From UBA10349 sp003485905 (GTDB taxonomy: Bacteria; Pseudomonadota; Gammaproteobacteria; Arenicellales; Arenicellaceae), in the NCBI GenBank assembly GCA_943787185.1, contig CALSLL010000005.1, forward strand, positions 78,252 to 142,251: a stretch of 64,000 nucleotides of DNA, written 5' to 3'. The notes beneath the pieces are model-generated. The model had not been told where the DNA came from, did no database searches, and saw only the letters and a list, made by a program, of their open reading frames with translations. Positions 7,789 through 17,308 of the stretch are shown in pieces (within the stretch, counting starts at the first letter, position 1; every line of letters begins with the position of its first letter). A program made the position numbers and the translations under genes.

Positions 7789-9957
7789 TTATTCGACCAC
7801 GTTCTGACTAATTTCTGAGGCACTGGAGGAAGTGCTGTTTAAGGCGCTACCATTAATTGTGTTTTCGGCAGTTAGCTTATCAATCGAAAGGTCATCTATT
7901 AGGATTTTAGCGGCTTCAGCGTGAATGACTTTGTTCCAGTGCTCGTCACCATTGGGAAGTTCATTTCCTTCTTCGTCGATAGTATCTAGCGTGACGCTCT
8001 CGAGGTTTAGCGAATTTCGATACGTGTTTAAACGAGACAAACGATCACGCTCCATATTTTCACGGTCTTGTACGCGGGTGCTCTCAACTAACGATAGTGT
8101 TTTTAAGTCGCGTGTTTCCTGTGACGCCATATTAGCTTCTCGTAAATAGACGAAAGCCGGGTCGTTTTCTGTTCGAGCGATATGTTTTTGTTTTAGTTGC
8201 TCGTTGTTGGAATTTATTATCCGATTACCTCTATATTTGGCTGGTTTTATTAATGCCCAAGGTAAGGCGTTTTCTAGAGCTTGCTCACCATAAACTTCGT
8301 CGCTCTCACCTAGATCTAGCTCTATGTCGGGTTCAACACCTCGATTCTGTGTGCTATTCCCAGAAATCCGAAAAAACTGTGCCGTGGTAAATTTAAATTG
8401 ACCGAGTTCCTCGTCCTCTCTTAGAACCTGACTAAGATCTATTAACTGTTGCACGGTGCCTTTGCCGTAGGTTCTCTCTCCGATCAGCAATCCTCTTCCG
8501 TAGTCTTGGATAGCACCAGCAAAAATTTCGGACGCCGAAGCACTGTAACGATTAATAAGGACTGCCAATGGCCCATCGTAAACAATTGATTTATCGGGAT
8601 CTTGTTTAACGGCTATTTTCTCATTTGAAGAACGTATTTGAACAATTGGACCAGATTCAACAAATAGGCCAGTAAGGCTGGTAGCTTCTTCCAGAGACCC
8701 ACCCCCATTATTACGTAAGTCGATAATCAATCCGTCAATGCTTCCGGGCTCGATGGCTTCGAGTAGGCGCTGCACGTCGCGAGTGCTACTTCGAAAATCT
8801 TTTTCGTTTGCGGCACGTGCATCGAAGTCAGAATAGAACGAAGGAATTGATATTATTGCGAGCTTTCGAGTACCAGCCCCATCCGGAATTTCAATATCGG
8901 TTCTTTTGGCGGCTTGTTCTTCCAATTTAATTTTATCTCTAACTAGCTCTAGTAATTCGGGAGCTGATCCCGGTGGGGAAGCTTTTGGTAACACTTCAAG
9001 CCGCACAACAGAGCCCTTGGACCCTCGAATCATGTCGACCACATCCATTAATCGCCAACCAATTACATTGATCATATCCTCGGCTTCTGCGCTGCCAAGT
9101 GACCCTTGACCAACTCCGACAATACGATCTTCTGCGTGTAGGCCATTGCTTTCATCTGCTGGGCCACCCGGAATAACCCTGTTTACGACAACGTAGTCCA
9201 GATCTGTTTCAAGTGCTGCGCCGATTCCTTCCAACGATAAGGATAATCGAATGCGAAAGTTCTCAGCGGTACGTTTAGAGAAGTAGCTGGTATGCGGCTC
9301 GACTTCGAGCGAGTAGGCGTTCATGAATATTTCAAACACGTCATCCGCGACCATCTGGTGTATTCGATCAGCCTGCCGCTCGTAGCGTGCGGAAAGCAAA
9401 CCAATAATTTCTTCAGGCTCCGTTTCGCTAAGTTTTAGGTTTAGCACATCGTTCTTAACACGCTGCCGCCAATAATTATCCAGCTCCATGGTGGTGTTAA
9501 ACCAGTTGGACTCATCGCTGCGAATAGGAAGCTCTTCTTGTTTGGTAAAATCGAATTCCAAATCTAAAGTGCTAGTTGCGATTTTTGCACGTTGATCCAC
9601 TCTAGAACGAAATGTTTTAAAAATCTCAAATGCAGGTGACACATCTGAGTCTTTAAGGCTGTCATCAAGACGCGTGCTGTACCTTTCAAATGAAGCGATA
9701 TCCTGAGCTGTAAAGTACACTTTTGTCGGGTCGAGGCTTTCAAGATAGCGATTCAATAATCGGTTAGAAAGTGTGTCGTTAAGCGCTATAGGGCGATAAT
9801 GGTATTGACTGGTGATTCCTAATACGCCTTCGATTGCCTTGGCCATATCCGGTGTTACCGTTAGGTCCGCCTCAGCTACGCGCTCTACTTTTGCGGACGC
9901 AGTTGAAATTATGATTTGGCCGACAAGCAGCGTAATTATAAGTATTATTTTTTTCAT
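7789..9957 (-). CDS. prc: Carboxy-terminal (tail-specific) processing protease Prc
   Basis: 722 residues from ATG 9957, which gives a clean signal peptide (MKKIILIITLLVGQIIISTASA). A TTG 36 bases further upstream is less likely. This periplasmic protease trims or degrades proteins from their C-terminus and helps control murein hydrolases. Order: long N-terminal helical region, PDZ domain (about 240-330, LSLSLEGIGAALETDLDYVV), S41 catalytic domain with the nucleophile in RYSASASEIFAGA and the Lys in ERTYGKGTVQQL, then a C-terminal helical domain. Length and organisation match E. coli Prc/Tsp. It is convergent with sohB. Confidence 0.94.
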   Translation of the reverse strand: MKKIILIITLLVGQIIISTASAKVERVAEADLTVTPDMAKAIEGVLGITSQYHYRPIALNDTLSNRLLNRYLESLDPTKVYFTAQDIASFERYSTRLDDSLKDSDVSPAFEIFKTFRSRVDQRAKIATSTLDLEFDFTKQEELPIRSDESNWFNTTMELDNYWRQRVKNDVLNLKLSETEPEEIIGLLSARYERQADRIHQMVADDVFEIFMNAYSLEVEPHTSYFSKRTAENFRIRLSLSLEGIGAALETDLDYVVVNRVIPGGPADESNGLHAEDRIVGVGQGSLGSAEAEDMINVIGWRLMDVVDMIRGSKGSVVRLEVLPKASPPGSAPELLELVRDKIKLEEQAAKRTDIEIPDGAGTRKLAIISIPSFYSDFDARAANEKDFRSSTRDVQRLLEAIEPGSIDGLIIDLRNNGGGSLEEATSLTGLFVESGPIVQIRSSNEKIAVKQDPDKSIVYDGPLAVLINRYSASASEIFAGAIQDYGRGLLIGERTYGKGTVQQLIDLSQVLREDEELGQFKFTTAQFFRISGNSTQNRGVEPDIELDLGESDEVYGEQALENALPWALIKPAKYRGNRIINSNNEQLKQKHIARTENDPAFVYLREANMASQETRDLKTLSLVESTRVQDRENMERDRLSRLNTYRNSLNLESVTLDTIDEEGNELPNGDEHWNKVIHAEAAKILIDDLSIDKLTAENTINGSALNSTSSSASEISQNVVE

Positions 9958-10074
9958 AATATTGAGTTTGAGTTTCCCTACGAAGATTGTCAATTAACAG
10001 TAAAGTAATGCTACTTTATTCGTGGTGGCTTATTTGAGTGAAGTTAACTATCTAAGACGTTAATCTTCGTAGCG

Positions 10075-10575
10075 TTACTCGTTGACGTCCGTGGCGCTCT
10101 GTCCCTCATCCAGATCTCTAGGACGGAAACCACCAACAATCGATGCTGCTTTCATAGAAGATAAACCATATGAGCTAATGAGTTGCTCCCCTAGATATAG
10201 TGTTGGGGCATTAAGACCTCCGCTCCGCTCTTTAAGCTGATCTTGTGCTGTTTTATTCTCAAACAAATTTTGTTCATTAAAAGGCAGACCTAGTTGGTTC
10301 AAATTAAATCGAACCAGATCACAGACCTCACAGTTTTCAGTAGTATAGAGATCGATCGGCTTGGTTCTCATTAGACGTTGGTTGTGTTGATCTCGCTCGT
10401 CGATGCCGGAATCGGCTAGCTCACGCTGTTCAAGAACTTGAGATTCGTCTGGTGGCGGTGAATCTTGATAAGTAATGTTTCCTTCTGCATCTACCCATTT
10501 ATATAGCGTGGCGGCAGTGCCTGCTGATGAAATCAGTAGCGCTAATAGGAGTACAGCTAATCTGTTACATAACAT
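10075..10575 (-). CDS. DUF4124 plus glutaredoxin-like fusion protein, exported
   Basis: 166 residues. A signal peptide (about 1-21, LALLISSAGTAA) is followed by a DUF4124 motif (LYKWVDAEGNITYQDSPPP, about 24-42), a charged linker, and a glutaredoxin-like fold (about 75-145) with CEVC in the position of the redox CxxC and a cis-Pro context (NAPTLYLGEQLIS). It should work in the periplasm, as a thiol-disulfide or scaffold protein; the partner is unknown. The DUF4124-glutaredoxin combination recurs in proteobacteria, so this is a family architecture and not a chance fusion. It lies between prc and prlC, all on the minus strand. Confidence 0.8.
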   Translation of the reverse strand: MLCNRLAVLLLALLISSAGTAATLYKWVDAEGNITYQDSPPPDESQVLEQRELADSGIDERDQHNQRLMRTKPIDLYTTENCEVCDLVRFNLNQLGLPFNEQNLFENKTAQDQLKERSGGLNAPTLYLGEQLISSYGLSSMKAASIVGGFRPRDLDEGQSATDVNE

Positions 10576-10632
10576 AATCGGTCAACCTCGTTGGCGAACT
10601 AACATGCCGGTAGGCATTGTGCATCGCAAATA

Positions 10633-12696
10633 TTAGTTTTGCGATGCTATAGAATCGCTTGTTAAGCCAGTGTGACGAAGTAGTGCCGCGATGTCGGGAA
10701 GCCTACCTCTAAAGCGCTTAAATAACACGGCAGCGTCTTCAGAACCGCCTCGTGCGAGGATAGTTTGGCGAAAATCTGCGCCGGTGTCTTGATTAAAAAC
10801 ACCTTCCTCTTCAAAGCGACTGAAAGCGTCACTGGACAAAACCTCTGCCCATTTGTAGCTATAGTAGCCTGCTGCGTAGCCTCCCGCAAAAATATGTGAA
10901 AAACTATTTTGAAAGCGATTAAAACTTGGTGTTTGGTATACGGCCACTTCGCTACGTACGGTGTCCAATATGCTTTGTACAGTATCCTCAGAATTAGCGT
11001 CATAGCTTGTGTGAATTTGCATGTCGAACATAGCGAATTCAATTTGTCTAAGCGTCTGCATTCCGGATTGAAATGTTTTCGCCGCACGCATTTTTGCTAC
11101 TAGCTCATCGGGTATTGGGTGATCAGTCTGGTAATGTTTTGCAATTAGGTTTAACGCTTCGCGCTCCCAACACCAATGCTCAAGAAATTGGCTTGGTAGC
11201 TCTACAGCATCCCAAGCTACACCATTTATGCCCCCAACATCGGGTTCCAAAACTTGTGTTAGTAAGTGATGTAAACAGTGCCCAAATTCGTGGAACAAGG
11301 TTTCTACTTCATCATGCGTCAACTGTGCGGGAGTGTCATCAAGTGGAGGGGTGAAATTACATGTCAAATATGCCACGGGCACTTCAAGTTCATTGTTTCG
11401 CATTCGACGCGCAAGACAGGTGTCCATCCAGGCACCACCACGCTTACCCTGTCGTGCAAATAAGTCAGTATAAAACCCACCTATTACTTGTTCGTTCTTG
11501 TCCAAAAGTTCATAGAAAGTCACGTCAGAAGAGTTCCACACGCTGGGGGCATGAGCCACTCGTGCAGAAATCCCGAATAACTTGTTTACCACTTCAAAAA
11601 GACCGTTAACCACCGTATCAGCGGCAAAGTATTCCCGGACTTGCTCTACAGAAAACGAAAACTTTTGCTCGCGTAGCTTTTCACTGTAATAAGCCAAATC
11701 CCAAGCTTCGAGTTTAGCGGGACCACCGTTATCGGCAGCAAACGCTATTAGGTCCGCGATTTCTTGCTTGGCTACGGGTTTCGCTGCCGCACATAATTCG
11801 CTAAGAAACGCGATAACTTCGTTCGCATTACTTGCCATTTTAGTTGTCAGTGCGTAGTCGGCATAGTGAGGGCGGGTGTGTAGTTGGGCAAGCGCCTGTC
11901 GAGCCTGCAAAATTTCACTTATAACGGGTGCGTTATCATATTGACCTTTGTTTTGCAGCTCGCTAGCCCGGGTCGAATAAGCGGTATAAAATTGTTTTCT
12001 TAGTTCGCGATTGTCGGCATATCTAATAATTGGCAGATAGGAGGGCATTTGCAATCCAAATCGCCACCCATCGACGTTCGCCGTTTTAGCAGCTTGCCGC
12101 CCGAGATCAATAGCGCTTTGCGGGAGCCCAGCAAGTAATTGTTTGTCGGTAATGTCTCGATGCCAACTTTCTGTTGCATCCAGTAAATTACGTTCAAACT
12201 GATTCCCCAGATCAGATAGTTTGGCTTGTAGCGCTCGAAATTCCTCTCGTGCATTATCGTTTAGGTCGACACCAGCATGTTGAAAGTTACGTATGGCATT
12301 GGTGATTACTCGTTTGCGCTCAATGTTCAGGGTTTCGAATTCAGGGTGATTATGAAGCGCAACGTACCGATCAAATAATGCACGATTTTGGCCAAGTTCA
12401 GTATAAAAGGCAGATACCATTGCCAGGCAGTCAGGGAATATTTCACGTAATTCAGGAGTATCCGCGACGCCATTGAGATGGGTTATTGGTGACCAAAGAT
12501 GGTCAATAGCTTCCTCAACATCATTCATCTTCTCCACTATAGACGAGTCAAACTCTTGTTCCGTCTGGTCTAGAAGGTGAGCTATTTGATTACGAGCTTC
12601 TGCCAGGCAAGCGTCAAGCTTTGCAGGGATTTCTGATAATACAATTTTGTCAAAGCGAGGTAAGCGCTGGTAGAGAGAAGTATTAAGGTCGTTCAT
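10633..12696 (-). CDS. prlC: Oligopeptidase A (M3 metallopeptidase)
   Basis: 687 residues. Cytoplasmic zinc peptidase that degrades short peptides, including cleaved signal peptides. The zinc motif HEFGH is in TLFHEFGHCLHHLL, with the third ligand Glu downstream in the VELPSQFLEHW region. The AGYYSYKWAEVLSSDAFSRF segment near the C-terminus is typical of PrlC/OpdA. Full length compared with E. coli (680). The gap to aroE upstream is 40 bases, so aroE-prlC may be co-transcribed. Confidence 0.95.
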   Translation of the reverse strand: MNDLNTSLYQRLPRFDKIVLSEIPAKLDACLAEARNQIAHLLDQTEQEFDSSIVEKMNDVEEAIDHLWSPITHLNGVADTPELREIFPDCLAMVSAFYTELGQNRALFDRYVALHNHPEFETLNIERKRVITNAIRNFQHAGVDLNDNAREEFRALQAKLSDLGNQFERNLLDATESWHRDITDKQLLAGLPQSAIDLGRQAAKTANVDGWRFGLQMPSYLPIIRYADNRELRKQFYTAYSTRASELQNKGQYDNAPVISEILQARQALAQLHTRPHYADYALTTKMASNANEVIAFLSELCAAAKPVAKQEIADLIAFAADNGGPAKLEAWDLAYYSEKLREQKFSFSVEQVREYFAADTVVNGLFEVVNKLFGISARVAHAPSVWNSSDVTFYELLDKNEQVIGGFYTDLFARQGKRGGAWMDTCLARRMRNNELEVPVAYLTCNFTPPLDDTPAQLTHDEVETLFHEFGHCLHHLLTQVLEPDVGGINGVAWDAVELPSQFLEHWCWEREALNLIAKHYQTDHPIPDELVAKMRAAKTFQSGMQTLRQIEFAMFDMQIHTSYDANSEDTVQSILDTVRSEVAVYQTPSFNRFQNSFSHIFAGGYAAGYYSYKWAEVLSSDAFSRFEEEGVFNQDTGADFRQTILARGGSEDAAVLFKRFRGRLPDIAALLRHTGLTSDSIASQN

Positions 12697-12736
12697 CTAG
12701 ATGGATTTCAATTTGATTGTTTATTGAAGTAGCTGT

Positions 12737-13543
12737 TCAATGACGTAGTTCGGCCATAACTGCTTTGGTGTTTGGCTGAAAACCATTCCAAATAGCAAAG
12801 GCTTCGGCAGCCTGTTCTACCAGCATTCCAAGTCCATCGGATTGCTGGTGGCAACCAGCTTGCGCCGCTAACATCATAAAAGCGGTTGCTGATTCCGCAT
12901 ACATTAGATCGTAGGCGAGTTTACCTCCAGCGAGGCATTTTTCTGGAACGGCAGGAATGTCCTGCTGGAGTGAGCTAGAGCTTGCATTAATAACAATGTC
13001 GTAGCTGGAATTAAGCTGATCAAACGACAACGCCCTAATATTGCCAAATTCTTTGAACATCTCAGCTAATTGCGCCGCTTTTGAATACGTTCTATTAACT
13101 ATATCAATAGAGCTGGGCGATTGTGTCAGGAGTGGCTCGATTATGCCTCGGCTAGCACCACCGGCGCCGATTATGAGCAGTTTTGCATTTAGGCAGGAGA
13201 TTTGTAAATTAAGCGTTATGTCTCGAACCAAGCCGATTCCGTCCGTATTGTCGCCTATCAACTGGCCATCTTTCATAAATAGAGTGTTAACTGAACCGGC
13301 AAGCTCGGCTCGAGTACTAAGCTCATCACAAAGGTCATATGCCGCTAGTTTGTGCGGGATGGTCACATTAAGACCGATTCCCCCATCTTTAAAAAACCTG
13401 GTGATTTCTTCAGATAATGCTGCGGAGTGAACTTGCTGTTTACGGTACTCGAGCGCAATGCCGGCTTGTTCTGAAAATAGCGTGTGTATGCGTGGCGATA
13501 GACTGTGATCTATCGGGTTACCCATGACAGCGAAGCGTTTCAT
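12737..13543 (-). CDS. aroE: Shikimate dehydrogenase
   Basis: 268 residues. Reduces 3-dehydroshikimate to shikimate with NADPH in the aromatic pathway. The N-terminal substrate site includes NPIDHSLSPRIH and the catalytic Lys65 in NVTIPHK; the GDNTDGIGLVRD segment carries the conserved Asp. The nucleotide-binding loop is IIGAGGASRGI and the selectivity region is INRTYSKA-like (VNRTYSKA), consistent with NADP. Length is typical. It lies 31 bases downstream of lysA on the same strand. Confidence 0.95.
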   Translation of the reverse strand: MKRFAVMGNPIDHSLSPRIHTLFSEQAGIALEYRKQQVHSAALSEEITRFFKDGGIGLNVTIPHKLAAYDLCDELSTRAELAGSVNTLFMKDGQLIGDNTDGIGLVRDITLNLQISCLNAKLLIIGAGGASRGIIEPLLTQSPSSIDIVNRTYSKAAQLAEMFKEFGNIRALSFDQLNSSYDIVINASSSSLQQDIPAVPEKCLAGGKLAYDLMYAESATAFMMLAAQAGCHQQSDGLGMLVEQAAEAFAIWNGFQPNTKAVMAELRH

Positions 13544-13574
13544 TGAATTGTAAGCGTGCTTTTACGAGCCCGTT

Positions 13575-14837
13575 TTACTCTCGCTCGGGAAGCAGGCTTT
13601 CACCGGCGACCATATCGTCAATCGATTCGTGCTGCCTGGTTACAAACCATTGATCGTCGTCAACTATTACTTCGGCAGCACGCCCGAGCGTATTGTAGTT
13701 TGAACTCATTACGGCGCTGTATGCGCCCGCAGATCGAATAGCAACGAGATCATCTGCAGCAATCGCAAGTTCTCTGTCTGAGCCAAGCACGTCACCGGTT
13801 TCACAAATAGGTCCAACCACATCGTAAAGCGCAACAGGTCGAGCCTCTGTGGTTTGTACAGGTATGATTTCATGCCACGCCTGATATAACGCCGGGCGTA
13901 GCAAATTATTCATTCCAGCATCAATAATGGCGAAATTCTTATGACGGTTATGCTTTAAGTATTCAACATTGCTTAACAGTATTCCGGCATTTCCGGATAT
14001 TGCTCGTCCTGGTTCAATGTTTATTTGTATATCGCAGTTATGGCGCTTTAGACTTTTGCAAACCGCCGCTGCATACTCTTCTGGTGAGGGCGGTTGTTCA
14101 TTTCGGTAGCGAATGCCTAAACCGCCTCCTAGGTCTAATTCATGAATATGAATATCATGTGCCGTCAAATCTTCTAGAAGCGATAAAACTTTCTCCAAGG
14201 CATCGACGAATGGACCAGTTTCGGTGATTTGCGAACCTATATGGCAAGCAATACCCTTTGCGCTTACGTCTGGCAGCGATTGTATAAGTTGATATGTTTC
14301 GAGTGCCTCATCAAATTGAATTCCAAATTTTGCTTGATTGAGCCCTGTCGCGATATATGGGTGAGTTTTGGCATCTACATCGGGATTAACTCTTACCGAT
14401 ACCGGGGCGATGCAGTTTAGTCCTGAAGCGACTTTATTAATGCGTTCCAACTCAGCAGTGGATTCAATATTTATGCAGCGAATGCCGGCTTCCAAGGCGC
14501 GGGCGATTTCGTGTTCTTTTTTTGCTACCCCCGAATAGATCGTTTTGGCGGGGTCACCACCGGCGAGGATGACCCGCTCAAGTTCGCCAATAGAGACAAT
14601 ATCGAACCCAGAGCCTAAACGCGCGAATAGGTTTAATACTCCGAGATTAGCGTTCGCTTTGACGGCATAGCACACTAAATGACGTGTCTCTGAAAATGCG
14701 GAATCAAATGCGTGCCAATGCCGTTCAAGTGTCGCTCGTGAATAGACGTAGCAGGGCGTACCGACTTCGCGAGCCAGTTCTGCGAGCTTAACGTTTTCAG
14801 CATATAGCTCGCCGTTTCGATATTCGAAGTGGTCCAT
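13575..14837 (-). CDS. lysA: Diaminopimelate decarboxylase
   Basis: 420 residues. PLP enzyme that converts meso-diaminopimelate to lysine. The PLP lysine is Lys60 in CYAVKANAN. The glycine loop is LDLGGGLGIRY and the phosphate/active-site segment is EPGRAISGNAG. The C-terminal VGPICETGDVLG contributes the catalytic Cys from the neighbouring subunit. It is preceded on the same strand, after 37 bases, by the LptM-like lipoprotein gene, an order also seen in Pseudomonas (lptM-lysA-dapF); dapF is not next here, aroE is. Confidence 0.95.
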   Translation of the reverse strand: MDHFEYRNGELYAENVKLAELAREVGTPCYVYSRATLERHWHAFDSAFSETRHLVCYAVKANANLGVLNLFARLGSGFDIVSIGELERVILAGGDPAKTIYSGVAKKEHEIARALEAGIRCINIESTAELERINKVASGLNCIAPVSVRVNPDVDAKTHPYIATGLNQAKFGIQFDEALETYQLIQSLPDVSAKGIACHIGSQITETGPFVDALEKVLSLLEDLTAHDIHIHELDLGGGLGIRYRNEQPPSPEEYAAAVCKSLKRHNCDIQINIEPGRAISGNAGILLSNVEYLKHNRHKNFAIIDAGMNNLLRPALYQAWHEIIPVQTTEARPVALYDVVGPICETGDVLGSDRELAIAADDLVAIRSAGAYSAVMSSNYNTLGRAAEVIVDDDQWFVTRQHESIDDMVAGESLLPERE

Positions 14838-14874
14838 AGAGACTAGTGTGAAGCCAAAGCTGTTGGCTTAATTC

Positions 14875-15636
14875 CTAGTTCGCAGCTTCCGGGGACGAAT
14901 CTTCAGCTGCAGCTGCTTCTTCCGCTTCCGCTGCTTCTTCCGCTTCCGCTGCTTCTTCCGCAGCCGTTTCGGTAGCTTCAGACGCTGTTTTCGCAGCATC
15001 TAAGGCCTCTCGGGAGGCTTCTTCTGCCGCTTCGGCTTCTTCTGCTGCCATAAACACATCAAATGTGGTGCCGGCAGATTCTGCTGCAGCTGCTGCATTT
15101 TTTGCGACCTCAGCCGCCTCTGCTGCTTCATTTGCAGCAGCCAGTGTCGCCGCCATTTCGTCAGGGTCGGCTTGTTCTACAAAAGCGGCCGCTTTAACCG
15201 CATTTTCAGCAGCTAAGTCCGCATCTCGAGCCGCATCTACAATAGCGCGTTCTGCGGCTTCTATGGATCCTGAGGCCTCTTCAGCTTCGTCGGCTGCATC
15301 TTCTGCGTCTCGAGCTGCGTTTACAGCTTCAGCAGCAGCGAGATTAGCTTCTGCTAAGGTGTCTGCGGCTAACGCCCGTTCTGCAGCAGCAGTCGAAATT
15401 ATCGCGGCTGCAGCAGCCTTTTCGGCAGCTTCCTGTGTGACCGCGACTTCATTTTCATCGGCCGCCAGGACATAAACTTTAGCAAGTTCAGCAGATTCAA
15501 CAGCAGAAACTGCTGCGTCTCTAGCTTCGATTTTTGCAACCTTAATGGGAGCTAAAAATAGGGGGCCCTTTTGACCACAGGCAACCAAGCCAATCGTGAG
15601 CGTGGCAACAATGGTGTAGATGAGTAAGTTTTTCAT
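14875..15636 (-). CDS. LptM-like lipoprotein with long Ala/Glu-rich extension
   Basis: 253 residues. The N-terminus is a lipoprotein signal ending in GLVAC with the lipidated Cys20, followed by GQKGPLFLAP, which matches the short LptM/YifL lipoprotein that helps the LptDE translocon mature. LptM is normally well under 100 residues. Here about 210 extra residues follow, almost wholly Ala with Glu and Asp, predicted as one long helix or coiled coil. The C-terminal end has a repeated AEEAAE unit encoded by an 18-bp tandem repeat. Position directly upstream of lysA supports the LptM link. The extension is unusual and its function is unknown; a Braun-lipoprotein-like spacer role is only a guess. 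Confidence 0.65.
   Translation of the reverse strand: MKNLLIYTIVATLTIGLVACGQKGPLFLAPIKVAKIEARDAAVSAVESAELAKVYVLAADENEVAVTQEAAEKAAAAAIISTAAAERALAADTLAEANLAAAEAVNAARDAEDAADEAEEASGSIEAAERAIVDAARDADLAAENAVKAAAFVEQADPDEMAATLAAANEAAEAAEVAKNAAAAAESAGTTFDVFMAAEEAEAAEEASREALDAAKTASEATETAAEEAAEAEEAAEAEEAAAAEDSSPEAAN
14912..14965. repeat. 18-bp tandem repeat, three copies
   Basis: Unit GCTGCTTCTTCCGCTTCC at 14912-14929 and 14930-14947, then a variant copy at 14948-14965 ending in GCAGCC. It lies in the 3' end of the Ala-rich lipoprotein gene and encodes the AEEAAE repeat on the minus strand. Such units allow length change by slippage without breaking the frame. Confidence 0.85.
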
Positions 15637-15680
15637 GAGTTCTACTCTACTAATTTATATACTTCGTATGGTGTCATACA

Positions 15681-17069
15681 TTAGGCGGGTTCGGCGATCA
15701 TTTTTTCCGCCTCGGTCAAGGCTTCTAGTACACGTGCAGGTGCTGTTCCGCCGATATGTGATCGTGCATTTACCGATCCTTCCAACGTCATTGCAGCGAA
15801 TACGTCTTGCTCAATAACAGCTGAAAACTCCTGCAGTTCGGTCAACGATAGCTCAGTTAAATCACACGATTTTTCAATCGCACTGCTAACTGCTTTTCCA
15901 ACGACCTCGTGTGCATCGCGGAATGGCACATTTTTACGCACCAAATAATCGGCCAGATCAGTCGCTGTTGCGTAGCCTTTGGCCGCGGCTTCGCGAGTAC
16001 GAACTACATCAAACTTAATTTCAGGGACCATTGCAGCAAATACAGCCAGAGATTGCGTCACGGTATCTGTTATGGAGAAAACGGGGATTTTGTCTTCCTG
16101 GTTATCTCTATTGTATGCAAGCGGTTGGCCTTTCATCAGGACAAGCAATGATACAAGGTGCCCGATAACCGAGCCACTTTTGCCGCGAACCAATTCTGCA
16201 ATATCTGGGTTCTTCTTTTGCGGCATTATGCTCGACCCGGTACAGAATGCGTCGCCAATTTCAATAAACTTATAGCTTTCAGATGCCCACAGCACCAGTT
16301 CTTCGCTAAAACGTGACAGATGCATAGCGATCAAGCTACAGGCGTTGGCATATTCAATTACAAAGTCGCGATCAGACACCGAATCAATTGAGTTTCGGGT
16401 TGGGCGGGTGAAACCGAGTTGTTGCGCACAAAACTCACGATCAATTGGAAAGCTCGTACCTGCTAACGCCGCAGCGCCTAGCGGCATAATATTGATTCGT
16501 TTGCGTGCATCCGAAAGCCGCTCGCGATCACGTTGTAGCATTTCTACCCAAGCCAATAAGTGGTGACCGATGGTTATTGGTTGTGCAACTTGCAGATGCG
16601 TGTAACCCGGCACAACATCGGCTGCATGTTGTTTGGCCAGTTTTATAATTGCAGTTTGCAAATCGGTAAGCAGTTTATCGGTTTCATCGCATACATCGCG
16701 CAGGTACAGACGCAAATCTGTGGCCACTTGGTCGTTACGAGACCGCCCCGTATGCAGTTTCTTTCCCGCTTCACCTATGCGTTTTGTAAGCTCGGCTTCG
16801 ATGTTCATATGAACGTCTTCTAATTGTGAAGACCACTCGAAATCCCCATTAGAAATTTCTTGATCGATTTTACGGAGTCCCTTTTCTATTGCGTTTGCTT
16901 CCTCGCTAGTGAGCACCGCGACTTTTTCTAGCATGCGGGCATGCGCGATCGAACCCTGAATATCATAATGACTTAAACGATGGTCAAAACTGATGGATTC
17001 AGTAAAGGCCTCTACCAATGCATTGGTATCTTGATGAAAGCGGCCGCCCCATGGTTTTTTAGAAGTCAT
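15681..17069 (-). CDS. argH: Argininosuccinate lyase
   Basis: 462 residues. Splits argininosuccinate to arginine and fumarate, the last step of arginine synthesis. The N-terminal KKPWGGRFHQDTN and the superfamily signature TGSSIMPQKKNPD with the catalytic Ser are clear; HTGRSRNDQ and TRPTRNSIDSVSDRDF are also typical. Length matches the family. Upstream, bases 17070-17308 hold no gene, only a palindromic repeat at 17194-17223. Downstream is the LptM-like gene, 44 bases away. Confidence 0.95.
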   Translation of the reverse strand: MTSKKPWGGRFHQDTNALVEAFTESISFDHRLSHYDIQGSIAHARMLEKVAVLTSEEANAIEKGLRKIDQEISNGDFEWSSQLEDVHMNIEAELTKRIGEAGKKLHTGRSRNDQVATDLRLYLRDVCDETDKLLTDLQTAIIKLAKQHAADVVPGYTHLQVAQPITIGHHLLAWVEMLQRDRERLSDARKRINIMPLGAAALAGTSFPIDREFCAQQLGFTRPTRNSIDSVSDRDFVIEYANACSLIAMHLSRFSEELVLWASESYKFIEIGDAFCTGSSIMPQKKNPDIAELVRGKSGSVIGHLVSLLVLMKGQPLAYNRDNQEDKIPVFSITDTVTQSLAVFAAMVPEIKFDVVRTREAAAKGYATATDLADYLVRKNVPFRDAHEVVGKAVSSAIEKSCDLTELSLTELQEFSAVIEQDVFAAMTLEGSVNARSHIGGTAPARVLEALTEAEKMIAEPA

Positions 17070-17193
17070 GACAGATTGTTTACTGCACTGTTGTAGTGGA
17101 GGGTTATTAATTACTAACCCGAGTAGGGTGATTATAGATGATTACATCCGCAGTGAATAACAACTCTATGAGACATATTTTACTATTGAAGTG

Positions 17194-17223
17194 AATGACC
17201 ACTATATATTCAAAGCGGTCATT
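17194..17223. repeat. Interspersed palindromic repeat, copy 1
   Basis: AATGACC (17194-17200) pairs with GGTCATT (17217-17223). It shares the 17-nt core CTATATATTCAAAGCGG with a second copy at 18404-18433. The arms differ between copies by a compensating pair of changes (A/T here, G/C there), so the stem is kept. It lies 3' of the DUF6152 gene and upstream of argH. Confidence 0.75.
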
Positions 17224-17308
17224 TCTTCATGAACGGTCAGTAGATCAGATTCGTTAGGAGAGGATTGTCAGAATGGACGACGGCGAATCGACGCCGCCTC
17301 AAGTATCG

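Noticed and set aside
15065..15475. Long Ala/Ser-rich open frame antisense to the LptM-like gene
   Set aside because: It is the shadow of a GC-biased Ala/Glu repeat region and has no recognisable feature of its own.
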